Assembly: GCF_001921215.1 (NCBI RefSeq)
Contig: NZ_MSIF01000047.1
Span: 1 to 33,689 of the forward strand
Reading direction: 5' to 3'
DNA length: 33,689 nucleotides
Origin: Actinophytocola xinjiangensis
GTDB lineage: Bacteria > Actinomycetota > Actinomycetes > Mycobacteriales > Pseudonocardiaceae
Shown here: positions 1 to 6,695 of the stretch, piece after piece
How the letters are laid out: every line of letters begins with the position of its first letter
Numbering within the stretch: position 1 is the first letter of the stretch
Notes under the pieces: generated by a model
Database searches by the model: none
What the model was told of the DNA's origin: nothing
Seen by the model: the letters and a program-made list of their open reading frames with translations, nothing else
Made by a program: the position numbers and the translations under genes

Positions 1-330
1 CGTACGATCCAGAAGGAACGAGAAGTAGTACTCCTCGGCAATATCCGACGCCGGGGTCACCAACACCCGACGGACGACGTGCCCCTTGATGTCCAGCCCG
101 AGGATCGTGCCGGCCTTGTCCGCGGCGTCGGCCGGGTCGCGGGCGAGCTTCACGCCGCCCGCCTTGCCGCGCCCGCCGACCTTCACCTGGGCCTTGACCA
201 CGACCGGCGTACCGAGGCGCGTCGCGGCCTCGCCGGCGGCGGCCGCGTCCTCGACGACTTCCTGACCAGGACCGATCGGCACGCCGTGCTGTGCGAACAG
301 GTCTTTTGCTTGGTACTCGTACAGGTCCAC
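1..330 (-). CDS. sucC: Succinate-CoA ligase (ADP-forming) subunit beta, N-terminal part (cut by window edge)
   Basis: The minus strand gives 110 codons of the N-terminal ATP-grasp region of SucC. It opens [18 protein letters not shown] and contains the strongly conserved [20 protein letters not shown] nucleotide-binding stretch, followed by [14 protein letters not shown]. The gene continues past base 1, so the C-terminal half and any sucD partner are not visible. The GTG start at 330 is preceded by a GGAGGGG ribosome site at good spacing. SucC with SucD interconverts succinyl-CoA and succinate with ATP formation. It is divergent from the oxalate-type MFS gene and shares a 100-bp intergenic region carrying a candidate GntR operator. 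It may therefore be a second, catabolic sucC rather than the TCA-cycle copy. The sequence alone does not decide that. Confidence 0.93.
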   Translation of the reverse strand, partial: MDLYEYQAKDLFAQHGVPIGPGQEVVEDAAAAGEAATRLGTPVVVKAQVKVGGRGKAGGVKLARDPADAADKAGTILGLDIKGHVVRRVLVTPASDIAEEYYFSFLLDRT

Positions 331-380
331 GCGCCCGACCCCTCCAATTCAGGTCTGTGACCGGGGCCACCATGTGTTGT

Positions 381-396
381 AGACTGTATGCAGTAT
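381..396. promoter_or_regulatory. Candidate GntR operator, site 1 (before the MFS gene)
   Basis: AGACTGTATGCAGTAT matches the reverse complement of the consensus ATACNGNATNCNGTAT with one mismatch. It shares the 12-mer GTATGCAGTATG with site 3 in the same orientation relative to the downstream gene. A weak promoter can be drawn as GTGACC (357-362), 17 bases, TAGACT (380-385). The operator would then cover the -10 and start region, which fits repression. The promoter is an inference. Confidence 0.6.
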
Positions 397-430
397 GGAA
401 CAACTTGTCCAGGGAACCTGGAGGCCAGTG

Positions 431-1762
431 ATGAGGACCTCAGCCGAACCCGCGCCAGGTGAGACACTCGACTTCCTCGGCCGCCGCTACGTCGTCGGCC
501 CCTCCCCCGAAGCCCTTCTCGGCCGCGACCGCACCTGGATGCTGTGGCTGCCCTGGGCCGCGATGGCCGCGATCGGCATCCTCCAGTACGGCTTCGGCTC
601 GCTCGTCCCCGCGCTCACCGAGCGCGGCTGGGCCGCCGTGGACGTGTTCTGGCTACTGGCACTGTGGACGGTCTTCCAGGCCGGCGCCGGATTCCCCGTC
701 GCGTTCCTGCGGGAACGCGGCCGGATCGGCCCGCGCAGCGCCATGATCGCCGGCGCGGTCCTGCTCGCCGCCGGCCCACTCTCGCTGGCCCACGGGTCAC
801 CACTCGTTGCCCTGATCGGGTATTCGGTCCTCAGCGGCACCGGCGCCGGCCTGGTCTACGCGACCTGCTCGTCGACCGTGGCCAAGTGGTACCCCGAACG
901 CACGGCCGCCAAGGTCAGCCTGGCCACCGGCGCGTTCGCCTACGGCTCGGTCCCGTTCGCCGTCGCGTTCCTGTTCACCGCCAACGGCGGCCCGCTGACG
1001 GCGATGCTGAACGTCACCGCCGCGGTCGTGTTCCTGGTCGTCCTGGGCGCCGGCCTCATCCTGCGTGACCCGCCGGCGCACTGGTGGCCGCCGACCGTCG
1101 ACCCGCGCGAGTGGGCGCTGGACGGCCGGCGCAGCCCGGTCAACGCCGTGCGGCAGTTCTCCCCCCGCGAGGCGATGCGCACCGGCGTGGCGCCACTGAT
1201 GTACCTGATCCTGTTCTGTGCCAGCGCCGTGTCGCTGTTCGACATCACGTTCCTGGCCACCCTGGGCGCGTCGCTTGACCTCACGGTCCTGGTGGTGGCC
1301 ATCGGCACCGGCGTGCTGCTGGGCACCAACGGCGCCGGCCGGGCACTGGCGATCCGGGTGTCCGAACGCGCCGGCAGGACCAGGACACTGGGCTGGGTCC
1401 TGGCCGTTCTCGGTGTGGGACAACTGTTCCTGGCCGGCGCGGCGGCCTCCGGCTCGGGCGCGATGCTCGTCGCGGCGACGCTGCTGGCCGGCATCGGCGG
1501 CGGCGCGTTCTACCCGCTGTTCGCGAGCCTGGCCCGGGAGTTCTTCGGCGACCAGAGCGCCGGCGCCCGCCAGACCCACGCGGCGGTCTACAGCGCCAAG
1601 GCCTTCGGCGGCGTGCTCGGCGTTGGCCTGGCGGCCGTGGCGCTGCCGGAGTGGGGCTACCCGACGGTGTTCCTGCTGGCCACGGTGCTGGCGGTCGGAT
1701 CAGGCGCGCTGTGCCTCAAGCTGCGCCAGCCGGGGCACCTGGTGTCGGCCCTGCCCGCCTGA
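431..1762 (+). CDS. OFA-family MFS transporter (oxalate:formate antiporter-like)
   Basis: A 443-aa polytopic membrane protein with about 12 hydrophobic segments. It belongs to the oxalate/formate antiporter (OFA) branch of the major facilitator superfamily. Typical features are the short N-terminal tail before WMLWLPWAAMAAIGILQYGFG, the GRIGPRSAMIAGAVL loop after TM2, and GAGLVYATCSSTVAKWYPER in TM4. Start choice: an in-frame ATG at 395 lies inside the candidate operator and has no ribosome site. ATG at 431 follows GGAGG (420-424) with 6-base spacing, so I use 431. Its neighbours frc, the ThDP enzyme and the GntR regulator suggest oxalate uptake in exchange for formate. The substrate is inferred from family and context. 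A strong hairpin follows the stop. Confidence 0.88.
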   Translation: MRTSAEPAPGETLDFLGRRYVVGPSPEALLGRDRTWMLWLPWAAMAAIGILQYGFGSLVPALTERGWAAVDVFWLLALWTVFQAGAGFPVAFLRERGRIGPRSAMIAGAVLLAAGPLSLAHGSPLVALIGYSVLSGTGAGLVYATCSSTVAKWYPERTAAKVSLATGAFAYGSVPFAVAFLFTANGGPLTAMLNVTAAVVFLVVLGAGLILRDPPAHWWPPTVDPREWALDGRRSPVNAVRQFSPREAMRTGVAPLMYLILFCASAVSLFDITFLATLGASLDLTVLVVAIGTGVLLGTNGAGRALAIRVSERAGRTRTLGWVLAVLGVGQLFLAGAAASGSGAMLVAATLLAGIGGGAFYPLFASLAREFFGDQSAGARQTHAAVYSAKAFGGVLGVGLAAVALPEWGYPTVFLLATVLAVGSGALCLKLRQPGHLVSALPA

Positions 1763-1777
1763 CCGGGGCAGATGAAA

Positions 1778-1810
1778 GGGACTGGACCGTACGGACCACG
1801 GTCCAGTCCC
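1778..1810. terminator. Bidirectional hairpin terminator
   Basis: A perfect 13-bp stem (GGGACTGGACCGT / ACGGTCCAGTCCC) with a 7-base loop lies between the convergent MFS gene (stop 1762) and the 54-aa ORF (stop 1823). It can serve both strands. There is no U-tract, as is common in actinomycetes. Confidence 0.8.
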
Positions 1811-1822
1811 CGAAGGCCCCGG

Positions 1823-1987
1823 TCAGACCGAGGACCTGTCGCGCGTGGGCGCGGGCGCGGTACGCAGGTAGTCCTCCACCTCGCGCGCGGCCAGCTCACG
1901 CTGCTTGTTCATCGCGGCCGCGAGGCCGATCCCCAGCGGGCGGCCGTCGGCGTTGAAGGAGCCGAGCTTCTTCAGCCAGTTGCGCAT
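1823..1987 (-). CDS. Unknown 54-aa protein
   Basis: A short ORF starting MRNWLKKLGSFNADGRPLG and ending in a basic, proline-containing tail (APTRDRSSV). It is preceded by AGGAGGTGA, a near-perfect match to the 16S anti-Shine-Dalgarno, 8-10 bases before the ATG at 1987. That is the best ribosome site in this part of the window and the main reason to call the gene. The protein is mostly predicted alpha-helical (MNKQRELAAREVEDYLR) and not membrane-spanning. It lies 113 bases downstream of gntR on the same strand, ahead of the shared terminator, so it may be co-transcribed with the regulator. I do not recognise a family and assign no function. Confidence 0.7.
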   Translation of the reverse strand: MRNWLKKLGSFNADGRPLGIGLAAAMNKQRELAAREVEDYLRTAPAPTRDRSSV

Positions 1988-2100
1988 CGTTCGATTCACC
2001 TCCTCATGGGCATCACGGGTAACCCTCGTTCGCGTCAGCGCGAACAGGGCGTGCTTGTACTCGGTCGGTCGCCCGCCTGGGGCGACGCGGAGAGGGAGCG

Positions 2101-2841
2101 TCAGGCCTTGGAGGCCCGTCGGCGCCGTCGGGCCGGCAGCGCGATCAGCTGCTGGTCGCCTTCGGCCACCCGCTGTTCGAGGTAGGACTTCCGTGTCCGC
2201 TCGGTGTGTTCCTTCATGATCGCGGCGGCACCGTCGGCGTCCCGGTTCTCGATCGCGTCGATCAGTTTGGCGTGCTCACGCCAGGACTGCTCCCCACGCT
2301 GCCGCGCGATCGGCGTGTAGTACCACCGAACCCGACGGTCCACCTGGGTGGCGAAGTCCAGCAACACCTTGTTGCCGGACAGTTCCGTGACACACCGGTG
2401 CACGGCCGCGTTCAACGCGACGGCGGTGTCCACGTCGTCTGACTCCAGAGCCTCACTGCCCTGTCGGTTCAGGTCGCGCAGGCGCGCGATGCCCTCGGCG
2501 TCGGCGTGCAGCGCGGCCAGCCGCGCTGATTCGCTCTCCAGCAGCGAACGGACCGCCAGCAGCTGGTCGGCCTCCTCCTCGGTGGGGGCATGGACGAACG
2601 CGCCGTAGCCCGGCCGCAGGTCCACCCAGCCCTCGTTGTTCAGCCACTGCAACGCCTCGCGTACCGGCTGACGCGACACTCCCAGCATCTGGGCCAGCTC
2701 GCTCTCGACCAGGTGTTGACCGGGTGCGAGACGCCGCGAGATGATCAGCTCCTGCATCGCCTGGTAGACGTGCTCGCGCAGGGGAACCGGCCGGTCGATC
2801 CGGCGAGCCGCCAGTTCCTTCGGCAACTCGTTCGACTGCAT
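2101..2841 (-). CDS. GntR-family transcriptional regulator, FadR (FCD) subfamily
   Basis: 246 aa. An N-terminal winged helix (about residues 19-83) contains LAQMLGVSRQPVREALQWL followed by the wing GWVDLRPGYGAFV. An all-helical FCD ligand domain (about 90-215) follows, with histidines in AVHRCVTEL, EHAKLIDAI and KEHTER placed as in metal-binding FCD domains that sense small organic acids. The tail is very basic (ARRRRRASKA). The ATG at 2841 is preceded by GGAG. A candidate operator lies about 50 bases upstream (2892-2907), and three similar sites lie before the MFS gene, the lyase operon and the panE-like gene. It is therefore the likely local regulator of this catabolic island. Ligand (oxalate, oxalyl-CoA, formyl-CoA or another) is unknown. 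Confidence 0.92.
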   Translation of the reverse strand: MQSNELPKELAARRIDRPVPLREHVYQAMQELIISRRLAPGQHLVESELAQMLGVSRQPVREALQWLNNEGWVDLRPGYGAFVHAPTEEEADQLLAVRSLLESESARLAALHADAEGIARLRDLNRQGSEALESDDVDTAVALNAAVHRCVTELSGNKVLLDFATQVDRRVRWYYTPIARQRGEQSWREHAKLIDAIENRDADGAAAIMKEHTERTRKSYLEQRVAEGDQQLIALPARRRRRASKA

Positions 2842-3145
2842 CGTGGCTCCATCGGGTAGAAGCTGAACTCCCAGACACCGCTGTTCGTTGTCTACAGCAT
2901 ACAGCGACTCCGCCGCCGATTACTTCTTCTCGTGAGCGCCTTCACAAAGAGTGACCGGAGCCACTCCCCCGACCGGGTCTTTTGCCCGTCGAGCTGGGAA
3001 TCGGAACCTCACCGTCAGTCGCGCTGACAACATTGATCATTTGGATGATTTGGGAACCCCACCTAGGCTCCCCACGTCCCATGGACGATCGCTTACCAGA
3101 CTGTCTTCGCTGCTCACGAACGTCGATGCGAAAAGGGGAAGATCT
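2842..3145. other. Divergent intergenic region, gntR / 568-aa protein
   Basis: A 304-base gap with lower GC than its surroundings. It contains candidate GntR operator site 2 near gntR. An AT-rich stretch around 3025-3055, with a short inverted repeat ATCAT-TTGG-ATGAT, probably holds promoter elements for the plus-strand gene. The plus-strand frame stays open through most of this gap but has AT-rich, non-coding-like composition, so I do not treat it as coding. Confidence 0.6.
2892..2907. promoter_or_regulatory. Candidate GntR operator, site 2 (autoregulation)
   Basis: CTACAGCATACAGCGA matches the core TACNGNATNCNG perfectly but the outer right arm of the consensus poorly. It sits 51 bases upstream of the gntR ATG, which would allow autoregulation. 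It is the weakest of the four sites. Confidence 0.5.
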
Positions 3146-4852
3146 TTGTCCGGCGACTACATCACGGGAACCGCGCACGCCGCCACGCTCTCGTCCGCGA
3201 TGAACGACTTCCACGAGGCGCTCACGTTCCGTTGGCGCGAACTCGTCGTGCAGCGCATCCAGGCGGTCGAAGATTTCCCCACCCGGGTTCGACGCTCCGT
3301 CTCCGCCGCCAACCACGTCCCGCTCTGGGACCACCTGTCCGCCCCCGCCGTCCACCACCTGCGCGGCGCCGGCGGCGGCTGCGCCTACGTCGCCTGGGTC
3401 GAGGGCGGCCAGGAAGGCTCGCTGGGCGGGGTGACCTGCGACGGGAAGACCGGCGTCACCGACGAGGAGGGCGTCGAGGTGATGGGCCCCAACGGCCGGA
3501 TGGAGACCGTGCCGCCGTTCATCGAGTGCGGCATGGGCCAGATCCTGGGTGAGGTGGAGAACTGGGCCTGGGGCGAGCGCGAGTACACCTACTACGAGCT
3601 CCCCCTGTTCGACACCCAGGACATGGGCGCCATCAACGACGCCTACGACACGTTCATCGCCGTCGGCGGCCAGCTGGGCCTGGAGGCCGGCTCCGGCTCC
3701 GGCTCCGACGTTGGCTCGTTCACCCCGGTCAGCGAGCGTGAGCTGGTCGGCAAGGCCGAGGACCTGTCCGGCGCCCGCGCCCAGGGCCAGGACTGGTGGG
3801 CCGGCTGGACGGGGCTCGCCGCCTCCCGCGCCAAGGCCGGCTTCTTCGACTCCGTGACCCCCACCACCAACAACCAGTCGGGCATGGTCGGCTGCCTGGC
3901 CAACCTCTACGCCGCCCGCGGCGCGATCATCGAGAAGGGCCGCAACGACTCCCTGTACTGGATCCAGTGGGCCACCAAGTCGCTCAAGGAGACCCAGGCC
4001 ATCAGCACCGACCTGGTCGCCGGCTGGAAGGTCATGCAGGGCATCGGCAGCGCCATCGCCATCAGCGGCGGCTGGACCGTCGCCGGCGGGGCCATCGGCG
4101 CGTCGATCGCCCTGGTCGGGTTCTGCGGGGAGAACCTGCTGCCCTCGGTGAAGACCGAGGGCTACGCCCACGACCTGGTCGCGGTCGTGGAGAAGCTCAA
4201 CACCAAGGTCACCGAGCTGAACACCGAGCTGGACACCATGGAGACCGAGTACACCGGCGAGGTCAACAACCTCCAGTCGACCGTGTTCGGCATCCACAGC
4301 TTCAACCTGGAGCTCTACGACCTCACCCAGAACAACCCCGGCGGGGACGACCACGGCGCCGACGACTACACCGCCAACGTCGAGAACATCCTCAAGATCG
4401 GTCAGACCTGCTACGAGGCCGGCGAGTTCTACGACGGCCTGTGGCCCAGGATCGCCCAGACCTCCGACGCCGACGCCCACCTGACCGACAAGGACGGCGC
4501 GGCCACCGCCGGGGACACCGCGCTGCTCGAACTGCGGACGATGTTCGAGGGCTTCGTCAAGACCGCCTGCGGGCGCTACCTGGTGGCCGGCGACCAGACC
4601 GTGGCCGCCGCCGAGGACTACGCCCAGGTCGAGTCCGACCAGCAGGGCGCCTACGAACGGATCATGGACGACTGGGAGGAGGCCGGCGTCGGCGACCACG
4701 ACAGCTCGCTGAACCCCGGGCAGGAGGCCGACGCCACCGACCGGGGCGACTACGACCCCTACGCCGACCACCCGGCCCTCGGCGGGGCCGACCCGGGCGC
4801 GGCGACGGGCGACGGCGAGGACTACGAGACCGACGCCGACACCCCGAACTGA
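3146..4852 (+). CDS. Unknown 568-aa protein, possible WXG/ESX-type exported protein
   Basis: I start at TTG 3146 because AAAAGGGGAAG lies just upstream and coding-like composition begins there; the frame is open further upstream but AT-rich. No family is recognised. Visible features: helical N-terminus (about 1-50); tryptophan- and tyrosine-rich middle including DWWAGWTGLAASRAKAGFF; one long hydrophobic, glycine-rich segment at about 297-330 (IGSAIAISGGWTVAGGAIGA); a coiled coil at about 345-376 (VEKLNTKVTELNTELDTMET); and a strongly acidic, Asp/Gly-rich tail over the last 60 residues. WxG-like motifs, a central hydrophobic hairpin and a coiled coil recall large actinobacterial type VII secretion substrates, but this is only a resemblance. 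It stands alone between divergent gntR and convergent terC. Confidence 0.8.
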   Translation: MSGDYITGTAHAATLSSAMNDFHEALTFRWRELVVQRIQAVEDFPTRVRRSVSAANHVPLWDHLSAPAVHHLRGAGGGCAYVAWVEGGQEGSLGGVTCDGKTGVTDEEGVEVMGPNGRMETVPPFIECGMGQILGEVENWAWGEREYTYYELPLFDTQDMGAINDAYDTFIAVGGQLGLEAGSGSGSDVGSFTPVSERELVGKAEDLSGARAQGQDWWAGWTGLAASRAKAGFFDSVTPTTNNQSGMVGCLANLYAARGAIIEKGRNDSLYWIQWATKSLKETQAISTDLVAGWKVMQGIGSAIAISGGWTVAGGAIGASIALVGFCGENLLPSVKTEGYAHDLVAVVEKLNTKVTELNTELDTMETEYTGEVNNLQSTVFGIHSFNLELYDLTQNNPGGDDHGADDYTANVENILKIGQTCYEAGEFYDGLWPRIAQTSDADAHLTDKDGAATAGDTALLELRTMFEGFVKTACGRYLVAGDQTVAAAEDYAQVESDQQGAYERIMDDWEEAGVGDHDSSLNPGQEADATDRGDYDPYADHPALGGADPGAATGDGEDYETDADTPN

Positions 4853-4877
4853 CGGGCTGACGGGGCTGAGCCGGGGG

Positions 4878-4920
4878 TTCGGTGGGCCGGGCCACGGTCC
4901 GTGTGGCCCGGCCCACCGAA
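4878..4920. terminator. Bidirectional hairpin terminator
   Basis: A perfect 18-bp stem (4878-4895 with 4903-4920) and a 7-base loop lie between the convergent 568-aa gene (stop 4852) and terC (stop 4934). Confidence 0.85.
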
Positions 4921-4933
4921 GTTCACTCCACCG

Positions 4934-5935
4934 TCACTCCACCTCGGCCGGACGCTCGTCGGTGGTCGTCGCCACCTCGGCGATCTCCCGGTCGCGGTCA
5001 CGGCGGACCTTGAGCAGGCTGGCGACCGTGGTCACCGCCAGGGTGCCGATGATGATCGCCAGCGACACCAGGATCGGGATCTCCGGCGCCCAGGACACAC
5101 CGTCGTGGTGCAGGGCCTCCATCACCAGCTTCAGCCCGATGAAGCCGAGCACCACCGACAGGCCGATGCTCAGGTACACCAGCTTGTCCAGCAGCCCGCC
5201 GATGAGGAAGAACAGCTGGCGCAGGCCCATCAGCGCGAACGCGTTGGCCGTGAAGACCAGGTAGGGCTCCTTGGTCAGCCCGAAGATGGCCGGGATCGAG
5301 TCCAGCGCGAACAGCAGGTCGGTGGTGCCGATGGCGACCATCACGATCAGCATCGGGGTGACCATGCGCTTGCCGGCGACCTTCGTGGTGATCCGGGCGC
5401 CCTCGTACTGGTCGGTGGCCGGCAGGAACTTCTTCGCCACGCGCAGCATGGCGTTCTCCTTGAACTCCTCGTCATCGTCGTCGCCGTGGGTCATCAGCTT
5501 CCACGCCGTGTAGATGAGGAAGGCACCGAAGACGTAGAACAGCCAGTCGAAGCGGGTGATCGCCTCGTAGCCGACCATGATGAACACGCCGCGCATCACC
5601 AGCGCGATGACGATCCCGATCGACAACACCTTCTGCCGGTACTCTCGCGGCACGGCGAAGGAAGACATGATGATCACGAAGACGAACAGGTTGTCGACCG
5701 ACAGTGAGTACTCGGTGATCCAGCCGGCGAAGAACTCACCGCCGAACTGCGGGCCCTCGAAGGCCAGGATGCCCAGGCCGAACAGCACCGCGAGCCCCAC
5801 GTAGCAGCAGATCCACAGGGTGCACTCGCGCAGCGAGGGGTCACGCGGGTTGCGCGAGATGAGATAGAAGTCGAGACAGATGACGGCGGTCAGGCCGATC
5901 ACGGTGACCAGCCACAACCACAGGGGGACGTTCAT
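4934..5935 (-). CDS. TerC-family integral membrane protein (Alx/TerC type)
   Basis: 333 aa with about nine membrane helices. It carries the two signature acidic membrane motifs of the TerC family, TEYSLSVDNLFVFVII (about residues 75-90) and TTDLLFALDSIPAIFG (about 195-210). A charged cytoplasmic loop (GDDDDEEFKENAML) separates the two halves. TerC/Alx proteins are linked to tellurite resistance, and several export Mn(II) or load metals onto exported proteins. ATG 5935 is preceded by AAAGG. No conserved yybP-ykoY-type leader could be recognised; the 100-base leader instead holds a simple 15-bp hairpin. It is the last gene of a minus-strand row but probably separately expressed. Confidence 0.92.
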   Translation of the reverse strand: MNVPLWLWLVTVIGLTAVICLDFYLISRNPRDPSLRECTLWICCYVGLAVLFGLGILAFEGPQFGGEFFAGWITEYSLSVDNLFVFVIIMSSFAVPREYRQKVLSIGIVIALVMRGVFIMVGYEAITRFDWLFYVFGAFLIYTAWKLMTHGDDDDEEFKENAMLRVAKKFLPATDQYEGARITTKVAGKRMVTPMLIVMVAIGTTDLLFALDSIPAIFGLTKEPYLVFTANAFALMGLRQLFFLIGGLLDKLVYLSIGLSVVLGFIGLKLVMEALHHDGVSWAPEIPILVSLAIIIGTLAVTTVASLLKVRRDRDREIAEVATTTDERPAEVE

Positions 5936-5963
5936 CGGCTACCTTTCGCCCGCGCGAGTACGA

Positions 5964-6003
5964 CTCGTCGACGCGCCGCCGCCATCAACGGCGCGTCGAC
6001 GAG
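5964..6003 (-). terminator. Hairpin between the membrane-protein gene and terC
   Basis: A perfect 15-bp inverted repeat (CTCGTCGACGCGCCG / CGGCGCGTCGACGAG) with a 10-base loop. It begins 33 bases after the stop of the upstream minus-strand gene and ends 28 bases before terC. It most likely terminates the NRAMP-like operon. Being in the terC leader, it could also act on terC expression. Confidence 0.7.
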
Positions 6004-6035
6004 TTCTCCCGGGGACTTGTTCTACTCGAGCGTAG

Positions 6036-6683
6036 TCAACGCGTCGTGGAGGTCGCCTTCCTGCCTTCCGGCTTGGCGACGTTCTTCCCGGGACGCGCCG
6101 GCGGCCGGTCGGCGGTGGGCGACGGGGTGCCCGCCGGCCGTCCGCCGCGGCGGGCCGCCCTGACCTGGCCGCGCATCGCCTTGCGGCGCTCCTTGGCCTC
6201 GAAGATGATCCGCGCGTGCTCGGCGTACCGCACGTAGACCTTGGCGGCGGCCGGGTTGTGCTCGGAGATCCGCTGCCAGTAACGGGGGGCGACCCGTTCG
6301 TGCATCCAGAGGAACCCGATCGAGAAGCCCGCGCTCACGATCCCCTGGTAGGCGAGGAACCCGAACACGTCCTCGGGCAGTCTCGGCGTTCCGCCGATGA
6401 CCGCCGAGGTGGTCACCTCGTGCAGCAGACGGGCCGCCGGGTAGGCGATCAGCCAGTAGAGGGCGGCCGGGGCGAACCCGCCCAGGCGCACCTTGTTCTG
6501 CACGAGCAGCATCGTGTAGCCGGCGCCGAGCAGCGCCAGCGGGATGCCAAGGGCCAGGCCCGTCACCAGCGCCCAGCCGATGGGCTGGCCGACGAATCCG
6601 GCCAGCCCACCGGCCACGAGGCCGGCGATGAACCCGACGAAGAGCCCCGGTAGGAGCAGTTCGGCCAAACGGTAGAGGCGCAT
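6036..6683 (-). CDS. Small membrane protein of unknown function, partner of the NRAMP-like transporter
   Basis: 215 aa. About four hydrophobic segments lie in residues 5-140 (for example LLLPGLFVGFIAGLVAGG and LVTGLALGIPLALLGAGYTM). A soluble, very basic C-terminal tail rich in Arg, Lys and Pro follows (from about residue 150). Two ATGs are possible. I choose 6683 because the GGGG at the end of the NRAMP-like gene is then 9 bases away, whereas ATG 6692 touches it. The gene follows the NRAMP-like gene within a few bases, so the two are almost certainly co-translated and may form one transporter complex. I do not recognise the family. Confidence 0.8.
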   Translation of the reverse strand: MRLYRLAELLLPGLFVGFIAGLVAGGLAGFVGQPIGWALVTGLALGIPLALLGAGYTMLLVQNKVRLGGFAPAALYWLIAYPAARLLHEVTTSAVIGGTPRLPEDVFGFLAYQGIVSAGFSIGFLWMHERVAPRYWQRISEHNPAAAKVYVRYAEHARIIFEAKERRKAMRGQVRAARRGGRPAGTPSPTADRPPARPGKNVAKPEGRKATSTTR

Positions 6684-6695
6684 CGCGGTCATCCC

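Noticed and set aside
2951-3145. N-terminal extension of the 568-aa protein
   Set aside because: AT-rich, promoter-like sequence without a ribosome site before the upstream start. TTG 3146 has AAAAGGGGAAG.
2942-4771. A 609-codon open frame on the minus strand opposite the 568-aa gene
   Set aside because: Its product is Val/Gly/Leu-rich low complexity. The plus-strand frame has balanced residue use, a ribosome site and a terminator after its stop.
5936-6035. Manganese riboswitch (yybP-ykoY) before terC
   Set aside because: The leader is only 100 bases and holds a simple 15-bp hairpin, not the conserved multi-stem junction.
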